Assembly: GCF_004342845.1 (NCBI RefSeq)
Contig: NZ_SLXB01000003.1
Coordinates: forward strand, 124,001 to 188,000
Source: Prevotella heparinolytica
GTDB taxonomy: Bacteria; Bacteroidota; Bacteroidia; Bacteroidales; Bacteroidaceae
DNA: 64,000 nucleotides
Direction: 5' to 3'
Shown: piece after piece, positions 38,821 through 48,647 of the stretch
How the letters are laid out: each line of letters opens with the position of its first letter
Numbering within the stretch: the first letter of the stretch is position 1
The notes under the pieces: model-generated
What the model was told of the DNA's origin: nothing
Database searches by the model: none
Seen by the model: only the letters and a program-made list of their open reading frames with translations
Position numbers and translations under genes: made by a program

Positions 38821-38930
38821 GTGAGAGCTCAACGAGTGCAAGGTGTGGGATTGCAGACGGTGAAGTGTGGGGTTGAGGGCGACGAAGTGCGGAGTTACGG
38901 GTGACGAAGTGTGAGGTTACGAGCGGAAGT
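38821..38930. repeat. 22-bp-period array (5 units)
   Basis: gtgagag at 38821, gtgtggg at 38843, gtgtgggg at 38865, gtgcgg at 38887 and gtgtgagg at 38909, exactly 22 bp apart. The core aagtgYGGggtt relates it to the arrays at 8892 and 59842. Confidence 0.85.
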
Positions 38931-38981
38931 CAATCCTATGCAAGCCCGAAATAAGATGCGAGAAGACAAACGATGTCAGCG

Positions 38982-39026
38982 AAAAAAAAACGTGCGCTTC
39001 AAGCTCGTCAGCTTTCAGCGCACGTT
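38982..39026 (-). terminator. Rho-independent terminator of the ROK kinase gene
   Basis: On the minus strand, the stem aacgtgcgct/agcgcacgtt (39017-39026 with 38989-38998) is followed by a T run (complement of the nine A residues at 38982-38990). It lies 31 bp past the stop codon. Confidence 0.8.
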
Positions 39027-39056
39027 CCATTTATCAAATTTAGCAGGATAAAAATG

Positions 39057-40037
39057 TTATCTGATTTCTTTCAGCTCCCAACCCAACGCACTGGCACCTA
39101 ATACGGCAGCGTCAGAGTCTTTCAACTCGGAGGCCAGCAACTTGGTCTTACCCTTATAGATGCTCAGGATATTGGCGTCAATGGCTTTCTGGATAGGTTT
39201 GAAGATATAATCGCCCGCCTTTGCCAGACCGCCGAAGAGAACGATGGCCTCCGGACTGGAAAAAGCGATGAAGTCGGCCAAAGCCTCGCCCAGAATGGTT
39301 CCCGTAAACTCGAAAATGTCTTGAGCCAGCTTATCGCCCTTGACGGCCGCATCATACACATCTTTGGAGGTGATGTTCTCGGCGGGAATGGAGCGCAGCA
39401 AACTGGGTTCGGTACGCGCGGCAAGAAACTCGCGTGCCGAACGGGCTACACCCGTGGCCGAACAGTAGGTTTCCAAACAGCCGTGGCGTCCGCATCCGCA
39501 AAGACGGCCGTTTTCGCGACGGATAATGGTATGTCCCAATTCACCGGCAAAACCGTCGTGACCGTAAACCATCTGGCCGTTGATAACGATACCGCTACCC
39601 ACACCTGTGCCAAGCGTAATCATAATGAAATCTTTCATTCCGCGTGCGGCACCGTAGGTCATCTCGCCTATACCGGCGGCATTAGCGTCATTGGTCAATG
39701 CGGTAGGGATGCCCAAACGTTCCTCAAACATGGCAGCCAAAGGAATCACTCCCTTCCAAGGAAGATTCGGGGCAAATTCAATGGTGCCGCTATAATAGTT
39801 ACCGTTGGGAGCACCGATGCCGATTCCCTTTATTTTATCCACACCGCCATTGGCAATAATCAGAGGGAGCAGATTCTTGCATACTTCATCTACATAATCT
39901 TCGGCCTTCTCATAGGCTCCGGTCTTGATAGAGCCACTGGTTATGATGGTTCCGCGCGCATCTACAATACCAAAGACAGTATTTGTACCGCCTATGTCAA
40001 TACCCACCACATAGGGTTTTTCCATGCTTGAATTCAT
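39057..40037 (-). CDS. ROK family glucokinase
   Basis: 326-residue ROK-family sugar kinase, most likely the glucokinase. ATP-site motif GIDIGGTNTVFGIVD is at residues 13-27. The ROK glucose-binding segment with E and H (GELGHTIIRRENGRLCGCGRHGCLE) lies near residue 153, and the zinc motif CGCGRHGCLETYCS near 168. Catalytic NDANAAGIGE is near 116. The start could also be the internal ATG at 40025. It is a single-gene unit with its own terminator. Confidence 0.92.
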   Translation of the reverse strand: MNSSMEKPYVVGIDIGGTNTVFGIVDARGTIITSGSIKTGAYEKAEDYVDEVCKNLLPLIIANGGVDKIKGIGIGAPNGNYYSGTIEFAPNLPWKGVIPLAAMFEERLGIPTALTNDANAAGIGEMTYGAARGMKDFIMITLGTGVGSGIVINGQMVYGHDGFAGELGHTIIRRENGRLCGCGRHGCLETYCSATGVARSAREFLAARTEPSLLRSIPAENITSKDVYDAAVKGDKLAQDIFEFTGTILGEALADFIAFSSPEAIVLFGGLAKAGDYIFKPIQKAIDANILSIYKGKTKLLASELKDSDAAVLGASALGWELKEIR

Positions 40038-40215
40038 GATATTTCTTTGCTTAAAGGGTTAGTTAATATTATTTATGGTTACAAATTACACAAAGAAAAA
40101 TGACACTGCAAAATCTTTTTTTAAAAAAGTGTTCCTCTACTGCAACTTTTGACACCCCCTTTGCGTCTAATAGTCAAAATAGCGAAAACCAAAGCAAGTA
40201 ATAAACAGTGAAACC

Positions 40216-40932
40216 GTGATACAGCTAAAAGAAATCAACAAGACCTACAACAACGGAGCACCTCTGCATGTGCTCAAAGGCATCGACCTCCACATCGGAA
40301 AGGGAGAATTCGTTTCCATCATGGGAGCATCCGGTTCGGGAAAATCCACATTACTGAACATTCTGGGCATTCTGGATAACTACGACACCGGAGAATATTA
40401 TTTAAATGGTACACTCATCAAAAACCTCGGCGAGACGAAAGCCGCCGAATACAGGAACCGAATGATCGGTTTCATTTTCCAGTCGTTCAACCTGATTTCT
40501 TTTAAGAATGCCATGGAAAACGTAGCCCTCCCTCTCTTCTACCAAGGGGTGAGCCGCCGCAAACGCAACGCGTTGGCAATGGAATATCTGGACCGTTTGG
40601 GACTGAAAGAGTGGGCGCACCACATGCCGAACGAAATGTCCGGCGGACAGAAGCAACGTGTGGCCATTGCCCGTGCCCTCATCACCCAACCGCAGATAAT
40701 CTTGGCCGATGAACCTACCGGCGCGCTGGACAGCAAGACATCCGTGGAAGTGATGCAGATTCTGAAAGACCTGCATAAAGCCGGCATGACCATCGTAGTG
40801 GTGACCCACGAAAGCGGCGTATCCAATCAGACAGACAAAATCATCCACATCAAGGATGGTATCATAGGCAATATCGAAGAGAATCTGAATCACGACGCTT
40901 CGCCTTTCGGAAAAGACGGACTCATGAAGTAA
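40216..40932 (+). CDS. MacB-type ABC transporter ATP-binding protein
   Basis: 238-residue ABC ATPase of the LolD/MacB group. Walker A is GASGSGKST near residue 38, the signature SGGQKQRVAIARAL near 144 and Walker B ILADEPTGALD near 165. The start codon is GTG (40216) and gives the usual N-terminus IQLKEINKTYNNG. It is the first gene of the operon ATPase-permease-permease-adaptor-TolC (40.2-46.1 kb). Such tripartite pumps export peptides, antibiotics or siderophores from the periplasm; the substrate is unknown here. Confidence 0.93.
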   Translation: MIQLKEINKTYNNGAPLHVLKGIDLHIGKGEFVSIMGASGSGKSTLLNILGILDNYDTGEYYLNGTLIKNLGETKAAEYRNRMIGFIFQSFNLISFKNAMENVALPLFYQGVSRRKRNALAMEYLDRLGLKEWAHHMPNEMSGGQKQRVAIARALITQPQIILADEPTGALDSKTSVEVMQILKDLHKAGMTIVVVTHESGVSNQTDKIIHIKDGIIGNIEENLNHDASPFGKDGLMK

Positions 40933-41029
40933 CCGGGAGACAGGACGGCAGAAAACGTAACCGCAATCCGGTTCGCCGCATTGCCTGGTAAATTGAAAAT
41001 TGTAAATAAGGAAATAATAAATTGAACAG

Positions 41030-42283
41030 ATGATAGACCTTTGGCAGGAAATATACGGAACCATCAAACGCAACAAACTGCGTACCGCCCTCACAGGTTT
41101 TGCTGTGGCATGGGGCATCTTCATCCTTATTCTGCTGTTGGGAGCAGGCAACGGGGTGATGAATGCACAAAACGAACAAATGGCTTCGTTGGCCATGAAT
41201 TCGATAAAAGTGGGCGCCGGATGGACCAGCAAACCTTATGACGGACTGAGTCAGGGAAGGAGAATCCAACTGAACAACGGCGACCTCACCATCACCCGAA
41301 ACATGCGGAAGCATGTGGAAAATGCGGGGGCTGTGATATACCAAAGCGGCATGAACATCAGCTATGGCAACGAGTACATCAACGAGCGACTGATGGGCGT
41401 ACATCCCAACTATCTGGAGATAGAACGCCCCACCGTGGTCGAAGGACGGTTTATCAATCAATTGGATATCCGTGAGAAAAGGAAAGTGACTATCCTCAAC
41501 GAACGCTCGGTGAAAACACTTTTCAAACATGGAGCGAAGCCGCTTGGAAAAATGCTGAATATGGGAGGTGTGATGTTTCAAGTGGTAGGTGTCTATAAGG
41601 ATAAGGGAAACAGTGGCGGACAAGACGTATTCGTTCCTTTCAGCACCTTACAGACGGTATATAACAAAGGAGACAAGTTGAACAACATCCTGATGAGTAT
41701 TAAAGACCTGAATACGGAAGAAGAAAACAAGGTTTTCGAAGCGGACTACCGGGCTGCCATCGGCGCTCACCAACGTTTCGACAAGACCGATGACGGCGCC
41801 ATCTGGATATGGAATCGCTTCACCCAAATGACGCAGATGAACAAGGGGGCCGACTACATGCGGACAGCCATCTGGATTATCGGGCTCTTCACTTTGTTGA
41901 GCGGCATTGTCGGCGTATCGAACATCATGCTGATTACCGTAAAGGAACGGACAAGAGAATTCGGCATACGCAAAGCCTTGGGAGCACGTCCTTGGTCTAT
42001 CCTGAAGCTGGTCATCGTGGAGAGTGTGGTTATCACGGCTTTTTTCGGCTACATAGGAATGGTGGCGGGAGTAGGAGTGACGGAATACATGAACATGACG
42101 GCAGGAAAGGCCGTAATGGATATAGGAGTACAACAGCAAACCATGTTTCTGAATCCTACCGTGGACTTAGGAATTGCCATCCGCGCTACAATGACCCTGA
42201 TTATGGCAGGCACTCTGGCAGGCCTGTTTCCTGCGCTAAAGGCCGTAAAGACCCGTCCGATAGAGGCATTGAGAGCCGATTAA
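41030..42283 (+). CDS. MacB-type ABC transporter permease (first copy)
   Basis: 417-residue MacB/FtsX-like permease. It has an N-terminal membrane helix (about 20-42), a large MacB-PCD periplasmic domain (about 60-270) and three C-terminal helices in the FtsX domain (about 285-405) containing NIMLITVKERTREFGIRKALGA. It starts 98 bp after the ATPase gene and is a paralogue of the second permease 40 bp downstream, so the two probably form a heterodimer. Confidence 0.92.
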   Translation: MIDLWQEIYGTIKRNKLRTALTGFAVAWGIFILILLLGAGNGVMNAQNEQMASLAMNSIKVGAGWTSKPYDGLSQGRRIQLNNGDLTITRNMRKHVENAGAVIYQSGMNISYGNEYINERLMGVHPNYLEIERPTVVEGRFINQLDIREKRKVTILNERSVKTLFKHGAKPLGKMLNMGGVMFQVVGVYKDKGNSGGQDVFVPFSTLQTVYNKGDKLNNILMSIKDLNTEEENKVFEADYRAAIGAHQRFDKTDDGAIWIWNRFTQMTQMNKGADYMRTAIWIIGLFTLLSGIVGVSNIMLITVKERTREFGIRKALGARPWSILKLVIVESVVITAFFGYIGMVAGVGVTEYMNMTAGKAVMDIGVQQQTMFLNPTVDLGIAIRATMTLIMAGTLAGLFPALKAVKTRPIEALRAD

Positions 42284-42324
42284 AAAGCCGCATCCTAAAA
42301 AATTATCAGACTATACGGAAAATT

Positions 42325-43569
42325 ATGAAATTCGACTTAGATACATTTAACGAAATCCTACTTACCATCACGCGTAATAAAACGCGCAGCTTACTGACTG
42401 CTTTCGGCGTATTCTGGGGCATTTTCATGCTGGTGACCCTGATGGGTGGAGGAAACGGATTCAAAGCATTGATGAGCAGCAACTTCGAGGGATTCGCACA
42501 AAACTCGGCTTTCGTCTGGCCGCAACGCACCGGAGAAGCCTACAAAGGATTCCGCAAAGGTCGCTGGTGGAATCTGGAACAGACAGACATACAGCGAGTG
42601 CGTCAGATAGAAGGTGTCGACATCGTGACCTGCTTACAGAACCGATGGGGTGCGACTGCCGTCTATCAAGACAAGAAGAGTGAAAGCGTGGTTATCAAAG
42701 GGCTTTATCCCGAATACGACTTTATAGAAAAGCAGAAGGTAAAATACGGCCGCTTCATTAACGATATTGACATTCTGGAGAAACGCAAAGTATGCTTCAT
42801 CGGGAAAAAGGTCAGCGAAGAATTATTCGGAAAGGATGTCGACCCTTGCGGAAAACTGATAAAAGCAGACGGCATTTACTATCAGGTGATTGGCATGGCA
42901 GGCGATACAAGCGGCAACATACAGATAAGTGGCAGCGCGGACGAAAGCATCGCCATTCCCTTCAGCACCTATGCCGCAACCTACAACATCGGAGGTGATA
43001 TCGGGCTGATGTGCCTCACCATGAAACCGGGATATAAAGTGACGGAAGTGCAACCGCACATAGAAAGTGTCGTCAAGCAATACCATCTGCTGCATCCGGA
43101 CGACACGCAGTGCATGCAGTTTCTAAATGCCGAAGCTTTGTTCTCAATGGTCGATTCACTATTCAAGAGCATCAACCTGCTGATATGGATGATTGGTTTG
43201 GGCACACTGATAAGCGGAGTCATCGGCGTGTCGAACATCATGATGGTGACCGTAAAGGAACGCACCACGGAGATAGGTATCCGCCGTGCCATTGGAGCCA
43301 CACCGCGTACCATCATGGAGCAGATTCTGACCGAAAGCATGGTGCTGACGCTGATTGCCGGCATGGCAGGCATCTCGTTTTCCGTATTTATATTGCAAAT
43401 GATGAATATGGGCATGGAATCCTCTAATCTGCCGGCCGATTTCCAAGTAAGTTTCGGAATGGCGATAGGCGCTGCCATCATGGTAATGGCGCTGGGAATC
43501 ACCGCCGGCATTGCACCGGCCTATCGGGCCATGAACATCAAGCCCATCGAAGCCATAAGGGACGAGTAA
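42325..43569 (+). CDS. MacB-type ABC transporter permease (second copy)
   Basis: 414-residue MacB/FtsX-like permease with the same plan as its upstream neighbour: N-terminal helix (about 20-42), periplasmic MacB domain and three C-terminal helices with NIMMVTVKERTTEIGIRRAIGA. I start it at the ATG 42325 (MKFDLDTF); the frame is open further upstream but overlaps the first permease. The two permeases diverge most in the periplasmic domain, which fits a heterodimer. Confidence 0.92.
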   Translation: MKFDLDTFNEILLTITRNKTRSLLTAFGVFWGIFMLVTLMGGGNGFKALMSSNFEGFAQNSAFVWPQRTGEAYKGFRKGRWWNLEQTDIQRVRQIEGVDIVTCLQNRWGATAVYQDKKSESVVIKGLYPEYDFIEKQKVKYGRFINDIDILEKRKVCFIGKKVSEELFGKDVDPCGKLIKADGIYYQVIGMAGDTSGNIQISGSADESIAIPFSTYAATYNIGGDIGLMCLTMKPGYKVTEVQPHIESVVKQYHLLHPDDTQCMQFLNAEALFSMVDSLFKSINLLIWMIGLGTLISGVIGVSNIMMVTVKERTTEIGIRRAIGATPRTIMEQILTESMVLTLIAGMAGISFSVFILQMMNMGMESSNLPADFQVSFGMAIGAAIMVMALGITAGIAPAYRAMNIKPIEAIRDE

Positions 43570-43668
43570 ATATCTTACACGTACAGGTTTATTCCCATTA
43601 ATAAAAACAAGATTCCCAATACAGCAAAATCTCAATATTGTAAAATAAAACAATAATATAAGAATAAG

Positions 43669-44775
43669 ATGAAAACTAAAAAGTATCTGAAAATCGCATT
43701 GTTGGTAGTAGTAGCTGCCTTGTTTATTTGGACGTTTGTATTCCTGTACCAAAAGTCCCGGCCTAAGGTAGTGGTGTACGAAACCGTAATTCCGGAAGTG
43801 ACAGACCTTGAAAAAACCACCGTGGCTACCGGCAAGGTAGAGCCGAGAGATGAAGTTCTAATCAAGCCGCAGATTTCGGGCATCGTTTCAGAGGTGTACA
43901 AGGAAGCGGGGCAAACCATCAAGAAGAACGAGGTCATAGCCAAAGTGAAAGTGATTCCGGAGTTAGGAACATTGAACTCTGCCGAAAGCCGCGTACGACT
44001 GGCCGGAATCAATGCGACACAGGCCGAAACAGACTTTGCACGTACACAGAAATTATATAAAGACAAACTTATCAGTGCCGAAGAATATGAAAAAGGAGAA
44101 GTGGCCGTAAAGCAGGCACGCGAAGAGTTGCAGACAGCCAAAGACAATCTGGAAATCGTGAAGGAAGGTATCACCAAGAACAGCGCCTCTTTCAGCAGCA
44201 CGCTCATCCGCTCTACGATTGACGGACTGATTTTGGATGTACCCATCAAAGTGGGAAACTCGGTTATTATGAGTAATACTTTCAACGACGGAACCACGAT
44301 AGCTACCGTAGCCAATATGAACGACCTGATTTTCCGTGGCAACATTGACGAGACGGAAGTGGGACGCGTACACGAAGGCATGTCGGTGAAACTTACCATC
44401 GGTGCCTTGCAGAATTTATCGTTCAACGCCATATTGGAATATATATCTCCGAAAGGCGTGGAACAGAACGGTGCCAACCAGTTTGAAATCAAAGCAGCCA
44501 TATCGGCTCCTGACAGCGTACAGATTCGTTCGGGCTATTCCGCAAACGCAGAAATCGTACTGGAACGTGCGCAGAAGGTACTGGCTCTGCCGGAAAGCAC
44601 TGTGGAATTCAGCGGAGACAGCACGTTTGTATATGTGATGACGGATAGCATACCGGCGCAAAAATTTGAACGCCGCCCCATTAAAGTGGGTATGAGCGAC
44701 GGCATCAAAATTGCCATCAAGAGTGGGATTACCGCCAAAGACAAAATTCGCGGAGCAGAGAAAAAGGATAAATAA
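43669..44775 (+). CDS. Efflux adaptor (HlyD/MacA-type membrane fusion protein)
   Basis: 368-residue periplasmic adaptor of the MacA/HlyD family, linking the permeases to TolC. N-terminal membrane anchor (about residues 7-25), a biotinyl-lipoyl-like domain (VATGKVEPRDEVLIKPQISG near 55), a helical hairpin (about 100-160) and a beta-barrel with membrane-proximal domain to the C-terminus. It starts 99 bp after the second permease and ends 28 bp before the TolC gene. Confidence 0.93.
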   Translation: MKTKKYLKIALLVVVAALFIWTFVFLYQKSRPKVVVYETVIPEVTDLEKTTVATGKVEPRDEVLIKPQISGIVSEVYKEAGQTIKKNEVIAKVKVIPELGTLNSAESRVRLAGINATQAETDFARTQKLYKDKLISAEEYEKGEVAVKQAREELQTAKDNLEIVKEGITKNSASFSSTLIRSTIDGLILDVPIKVGNSVIMSNTFNDGTTIATVANMNDLIFRGNIDETEVGRVHEGMSVKLTIGALQNLSFNAILEYISPKGVEQNGANQFEIKAAISAPDSVQIRSGYSANAEIVLERAQKVLALPESTVEFSGDSTFVYVMTDSIPAQKFERRPIKVGMSDGIKIAIKSGITAKDKIRGAEKKDK

Positions 44776-44803
44776 ACTGTAATAGCCTAACAACAGATAT
44801 AAT

Positions 44804-46135
44804 ATGAAACATAAAAAGATATTCCTATCCCTCGTGATATTGGGCTGCATCTCGGTGCAAGCGCAGGAGCGGTGGACTTTGCGCCAATGCATAGACTATG
44901 CCATCGAACATAACATCGGCATCCGCCAAACGGCCAATGCCGCTAAACAAAGTGCCGTAGAAGTAAATACGGCCAAATGGGCACGACTGCCGAATCTGAA
45001 TGCCAATGCCGGTCAAAGCTGGAACTGGGGACGCACACAAACGGCCATCAAGAACGAAGACACCGGAAATTATTCCACCGTGTACGTAAATACCAGCAGC
45101 CACGGCACCAACTTCTCCGTCAATACCAATATTCCCATCTTTACCGGTCTGGAAATTCCCAACAGGTATGCACTGGCAAAACTGAACCTCAAAGCCGCCA
45201 TGGCCGACTTGGACAAGGCCAAAGAAGATATCGCAATCAACATAGCTTCGGCCTATCTGCAAGTGTTGTTCAACGAAGAGTTGCATCAGGTAGCTTTGGG
45301 GCAGGCTCAATTAAGCAAAGAGCAATATGCCCGCATCGGTCGGCTGGCAGAACTGGGCAAAGCCTCTCCCGCCGAACTGGCCGAAGCCAAAGCACGTGTG
45401 GCGCAGGATGAAATGAATGTGGTGCAGACCGACAATAGCTACAAACTGGCACTGCTCGACCTCAGCCAGCTTATCGAGCTGGAGACTCCGGAAGGCTTCA
45501 GGTTGGAATCTCCAACCGTGAATCCGGACTTGATACCGCTCACTCCTCCGGACGAAATCTTTCAGACAGCGATGGCGAGCAAAGCTTCCATCCAAGCCGC
45601 ACAGTTCCGTCTGGAAGGCAGCAAGCACAATATCCGCATTGCCCAAAGCAACTATTACCCGCAATTGAGTCTGAACGGCAGCCTTGGCACGAACTATTAC
45701 TCCACCATCGACCGTACATTCAGCCAGCAGATGAACGACAACTTCAACAAATATGTAGGGTTCAGCCTCAACATACCTATTTTCAATCGTCTGGCTACCC
45801 GTAACCGTGTACGCACAGCACGTTTGGAACACGAAAACCATGCCTTGCAACTGGACAATGCCAAAAAGGTGCTTTACAAAGAAATTCAGCAGGCGTGGTA
45901 TAATGCCGCAGCAGCTGAGAGCAAGTACACCAGCAGCCACGCCGCCACCATTGCCGGCGAGGAATCGTTCAAGCTGATGAGCGAGAAGTATGAAAACGGA
46001 AAAGCCAATGCCGTGGAATACAATGAAGCCAAACAGAATCTTATGAAGGCGCAATCGGACGAACTACAAGCCAAATATGACTATCTGTTCCGTACCAAGA
46101 TATTGGATTTCTACAAAGGGAAAGCCATCGAATGA
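44804..46135 (+). CDS. TolC family outer-membrane efflux protein
   Basis: 443-residue TolC-type outer-membrane channel. A signal peptide (about residues 1-20, cleaved after VQAQ) precedes two OEP repeats: residues about 25-215 and 230-440. Typical sequence is RWTLRQCIDYAIEHNIGIRQ near the start, and the second half holds QLDNAKKVLYKEIQQAWYNA. It is the last gene of the efflux operon, followed by a terminator at 46217-46258. Confidence 0.94.
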   Translation: MKHKKIFLSLVILGCISVQAQERWTLRQCIDYAIEHNIGIRQTANAAKQSAVEVNTAKWARLPNLNANAGQSWNWGRTQTAIKNEDTGNYSTVYVNTSSHGTNFSVNTNIPIFTGLEIPNRYALAKLNLKAAMADLDKAKEDIAINIASAYLQVLFNEELHQVALGQAQLSKEQYARIGRLAELGKASPAELAEAKARVAQDEMNVVQTDNSYKLALLDLSQLIELETPEGFRLESPTVNPDLIPLTPPDEIFQTAMASKASIQAAQFRLEGSKHNIRIAQSNYYPQLSLNGSLGTNYYSTIDRTFSQQMNDNFNKYVGFSLNIPIFNRLATRNRVRTARLEHENHALQLDNAKKVLYKEIQQAWYNAAAAESKYTSSHAATIAGEESFKLMSEKYENGKANAVEYNEAKQNLMKAQSDELQAKYDYLFRTKILDFYKGKAIE

Positions 46136-46216
46136 GAAGATATACGGATGAAGCCCATTAAAACCATCACTGAAAAGTGAAGCGAATAATATAATTTTAG
46201 TTGTTGTGTTTAATTT

Positions 46217-46258
46217 ATCCCCTCTTTCCATTTCATACACCGGAAAAGAGGGGATTTT
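46217..46258 (+). terminator. Terminator after the efflux operon
   Basis: Inverted repeat atcccctctttcc (46217-46229) with ggaaaagaggggat (46242-46255) followed by T residues, about 80 bp after the tolC-like stop codon. It may also end the convergent PatB-type gene. Confidence 0.7.
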
Positions 46259-46288
46259 CTTTGTAACAAGTGACAACAATTAGTGATT

Positions 46289-47467
46289 CTACAACTCTAC
46301 CACAGCTTGGCGGAGTTGCTCCAATGCCTTTCGTATCACAGAACGCGGAGAAGCTACATTCAGCCGCATAAAACCTTCGCCACCCTGCCCGAATATCTCG
46401 CCGTCGTTCAATGCCAATCGAGCTTTCTTCACAAAAAAATCCACCAGTTCATCGTGACCCAATCCCAGCCCACGGCAGTTTAGCCATACCAAGAATGATG
46501 CCTGAGGACGCAAGGGCCTGATTTGAGGCAGACAGGCAGAGCAATAGTCAATTACCAAATCGATGTTCCCTTCCACATATTTCAACATCTCTCTGCGCCA
46601 AGGTTCCCCATCCCGGAAAGCAGCAATCGTGGCTATGGGTGCAAAAACCGCGGGTACGCCCAGTTCATTTGCCTTCAGCCAATTGAAGAAACGCTGCCGG
46701 ATAATGGAGTTCGGCACAATGGCATAGGAACTGACAATACCTGCGATATTGAACGTTTTGGAAGGTGCGCCGAACGTGATGCTGCAAGCGGCAGCGGCTT
46801 CCGAAACAGAGGCAAAGGGAATGTGTTTATTATTCCAAAGTGCCATATCACAATGTATCTCATCGGAAATAACAAGGATATTGCGCTGATGGCAGAAATC
46901 GGCCAGACGTACCAACGTTTCCCTATCCCATACAATGCCTGCCGGATTGTGCGGATTGGAAAGAATCAACATCCGGCATTTCTCTCCGGTCACAGCCTCA
47001 AGATTCTCGAAGTCCATGCTGTAAGAGCCATCCTCGTTCATACGAAGCGGATTATATACCACTCTGCGCCCGTTGGCCAAAGGTGTAAGGCGGAAAGGAT
47101 GATAGACGGGAGGTTGTATGATCACCTCCTCGTCTTCTTTTACAAACACGTTGACAGCCATACCGATGCCCTTCACAATCCCCGGAATATAGGTCAGCCA
47201 TTCGCGCCGCACCTCCCAATCATGGTGTGTGGAAATCCAGCGAATAACCGTGGGCCAATACTCCTCCGGTGGCACTGTATAGCCGAATAAGGAATGTTCC
47301 AGCCTTTTATGCAATGCTTCGGTGATGAAAGCGGGTGTCTCAAAGTCCATATCTGCCACCCACAAGGGTAGCAAGTCGGGGTCACCGTAATATTCCTGCA
47401 ACATATCCAGCTTCAAGGCACCGGTGCCCCGACGATCTATCACTTTGTCAAAATCATATTTTCCCAT
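46289..47467 (-). CDS. PatB/MalY-type aminotransferase (cystathionine beta-lyase)
   Basis: 392-residue PLP enzyme of fold type I, class I/II aminotransferase group, closest in plan to PatB/MalY beta C-S lyases that cleave cystathionine to homocysteine, pyruvate and ammonia. It starts YDFDKVIDRRGTGALKLD; active-site motifs are SNPHNPAGIVWDRE near residue 167, ISDEIHCDM near 200 and SKTFNIAG with the PLP lysine near 235. The ATG at 47467 was preferred to a GTG one codon upstream. Confidence 0.92.
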   Translation of the reverse strand: MGKYDFDKVIDRRGTGALKLDMLQEYYGDPDLLPLWVADMDFETPAFITEALHKRLEHSLFGYTVPPEEYWPTVIRWISTHHDWEVRREWLTYIPGIVKGIGMAVNVFVKEDEEVIIQPPVYHPFRLTPLANGRRVVYNPLRMNEDGSYSMDFENLEAVTGEKCRMLILSNPHNPAGIVWDRETLVRLADFCHQRNILVISDEIHCDMALWNNKHIPFASVSEAAAACSITFGAPSKTFNIAGIVSSYAIVPNSIIRQRFFNWLKANELGVPAVFAPIATIAAFRDGEPWRREMLKYVEGNIDLVIDYCSACLPQIRPLRPQASFLVWLNCRGLGLGHDELVDFFVKKARLALNDGEIFGQGGEGFMRLNVASPRSVIRKALEQLRQAVVEL

Positions 47468-47555
47468 CACGTTTGTTCTTTTTTGCTATCGTTCTGTTCA
47501 TTACTCACCCAAAGCTTACTGAATATCTTCAGAACAATCGCCGGCTGTCAGTCTA

Positions 47556-48485
47556 TCATCTGCTGCGACGAACATGCCCACTATTGTTCTCGTCCGTTGC
47601 GTTTTCCGCACTTCTTCTACGCGAGCGATTACTGTTATTGTCTATGCTTTCACGAGAATTATTGTTACTGCGGCGGACATCATTATTCCTTAGCTCGTCA
47701 GCACTACGACGCACTGTACTCCTCCTCTCATCTCTGTCGCTACGACGAACATTACTGTTCTTATCATTACCATTGTTGCGGCGCATATCCATATTCCTGC
47801 CATTAGCGCTATCGCGACGGGTATCGGTATTTATTTCCCGACTGCTGCGCCTTGTTGTATAAACATCGTCTCTATCGGCAGGACGTCTGCCAGAGTTGGA
47901 CCGCACATTCACCGATTCAAAATCAGAGCGACGGTTGGCATGATAGGATTTATCGTTTCTGATACTCCATGCCCCTGTATAATAGGGATACCGGTAACGT
48001 CCTCTATAATAACTATTGTCATAGTGTGCCCTACCGTGTCCACCCCGATATGTACGATAGTGATACGGTTGCGGGAAATAGTAATGGTTGTGATTGGAAT
48101 ACGTAACGTAGACTCTGAAAGCCCAGCGCCCGTTATCGACATAAATCGGACGATAGAAATAAGACGTTTGCACAAAGCGGGCATATTGGCGATTGCTCAA
48201 CACCCAACGCAGGTCGTCGTTACGCATATCCAGATAGTCATAGTAACGATCCAATGCCCACTCTTCACCCCTGAGTACATCATTCATCAGATAGCGTACA
48301 CCGTCTATGAAATCATAATTAATTTCATAGACGTCGTTATACTGTTCCGTGCTCAAATTCAGTTCATAAGCCATTTTATCTGTAAGGAAACGGGTTTCCT
48401 TACGCAGCCGGCTGTTGCTCATAGCGGCATTGCAAACTGTGAAACTCAACATCGTTGCAACAAAAACAAATATTATCCGTTTCAT
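47556..48485 (-). CDS. Exported protein with Arg/Ser/Asn-rich low-complexity tail
   Basis: 309-residue protein of unknown function. It has a clear signal peptide (MKRIIFVFVATMLSFTVCNA) and a conserved N-terminal region (about residues 20-120) rich in Tyr and Asn, with SNSRLRKETRFLTDKMAYEL and repeated RYL/RYY patterns. The C-terminal part, from about residue 190, is a low-complexity tail of Arg-Arg-Ser, Asp-Arg and Asn-Asn repeats, strongly basic. This looks like a periplasmic protein with a disordered, possibly nucleic acid- or polymer-binding tail. The ATG at 48485 gives the signal peptide. Confidence 0.75.
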   Translation of the reverse strand: MKRIIFVFVATMLSFTVCNAAMSNSRLRKETRFLTDKMAYELNLSTEQYNDVYEINYDFIDGVRYLMNDVLRGEEWALDRYYDYLDMRNDDLRWVLSNRQYARFVQTSYFYRPIYVDNGRWAFRVYVTYSNHNHYYFPQPYHYRTYRGGHGRAHYDNSYYRGRYRYPYYTGAWSIRNDKSYHANRRSDFESVNVRSNSGRRPADRDDVYTTRRSSREINTDTRRDSANGRNMDMRRNNGNDKNSNVRRSDRDERRSTVRRSADELRNNDVRRSNNNSRESIDNNSNRSRRRSAENATDENNSGHVRRSR

Positions 48486-48647
48486 AACCCCTCCTTTTTT
48501 TAGCAATTTATCTCATGATGCGACTCCCTATGGATTGTCATATCACGATTTACTCTTTTTGATTGTACGACAAAAGTAGGAAGAGAAAGTCCCTCTCCCT
48601 AATGATTGTCTCTATTTATAGATAGGGGAATTCCTAAAGATGAAAGA

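Larger units (their letters stand above)
38413..39056. other. Repeat-rich intergenic region between ilvC and the ROK kinase
   Basis: 644 bp between convergent genes with no supported gene. In order it holds a three-unit 22-bp array (38486-38551), a small hairpin tgccgact/agtcggca near 38540-38558, a 14-bp CG palindrome (38627-38640), a purine-rich stretch, a 32-bp perfect inverted repeat (38677-38748), a five-unit 22-bp array (38821-38930) and the minus-strand terminator of the kinase gene (38982-39026). Confidence 0.8.

Noticed and set aside
41809..42324. 172-codon N-terminal extension of the second ABC permease
   Set aside because: It overlaps the first permease in another frame, and the ATG at 42325 gives the family-typical start.
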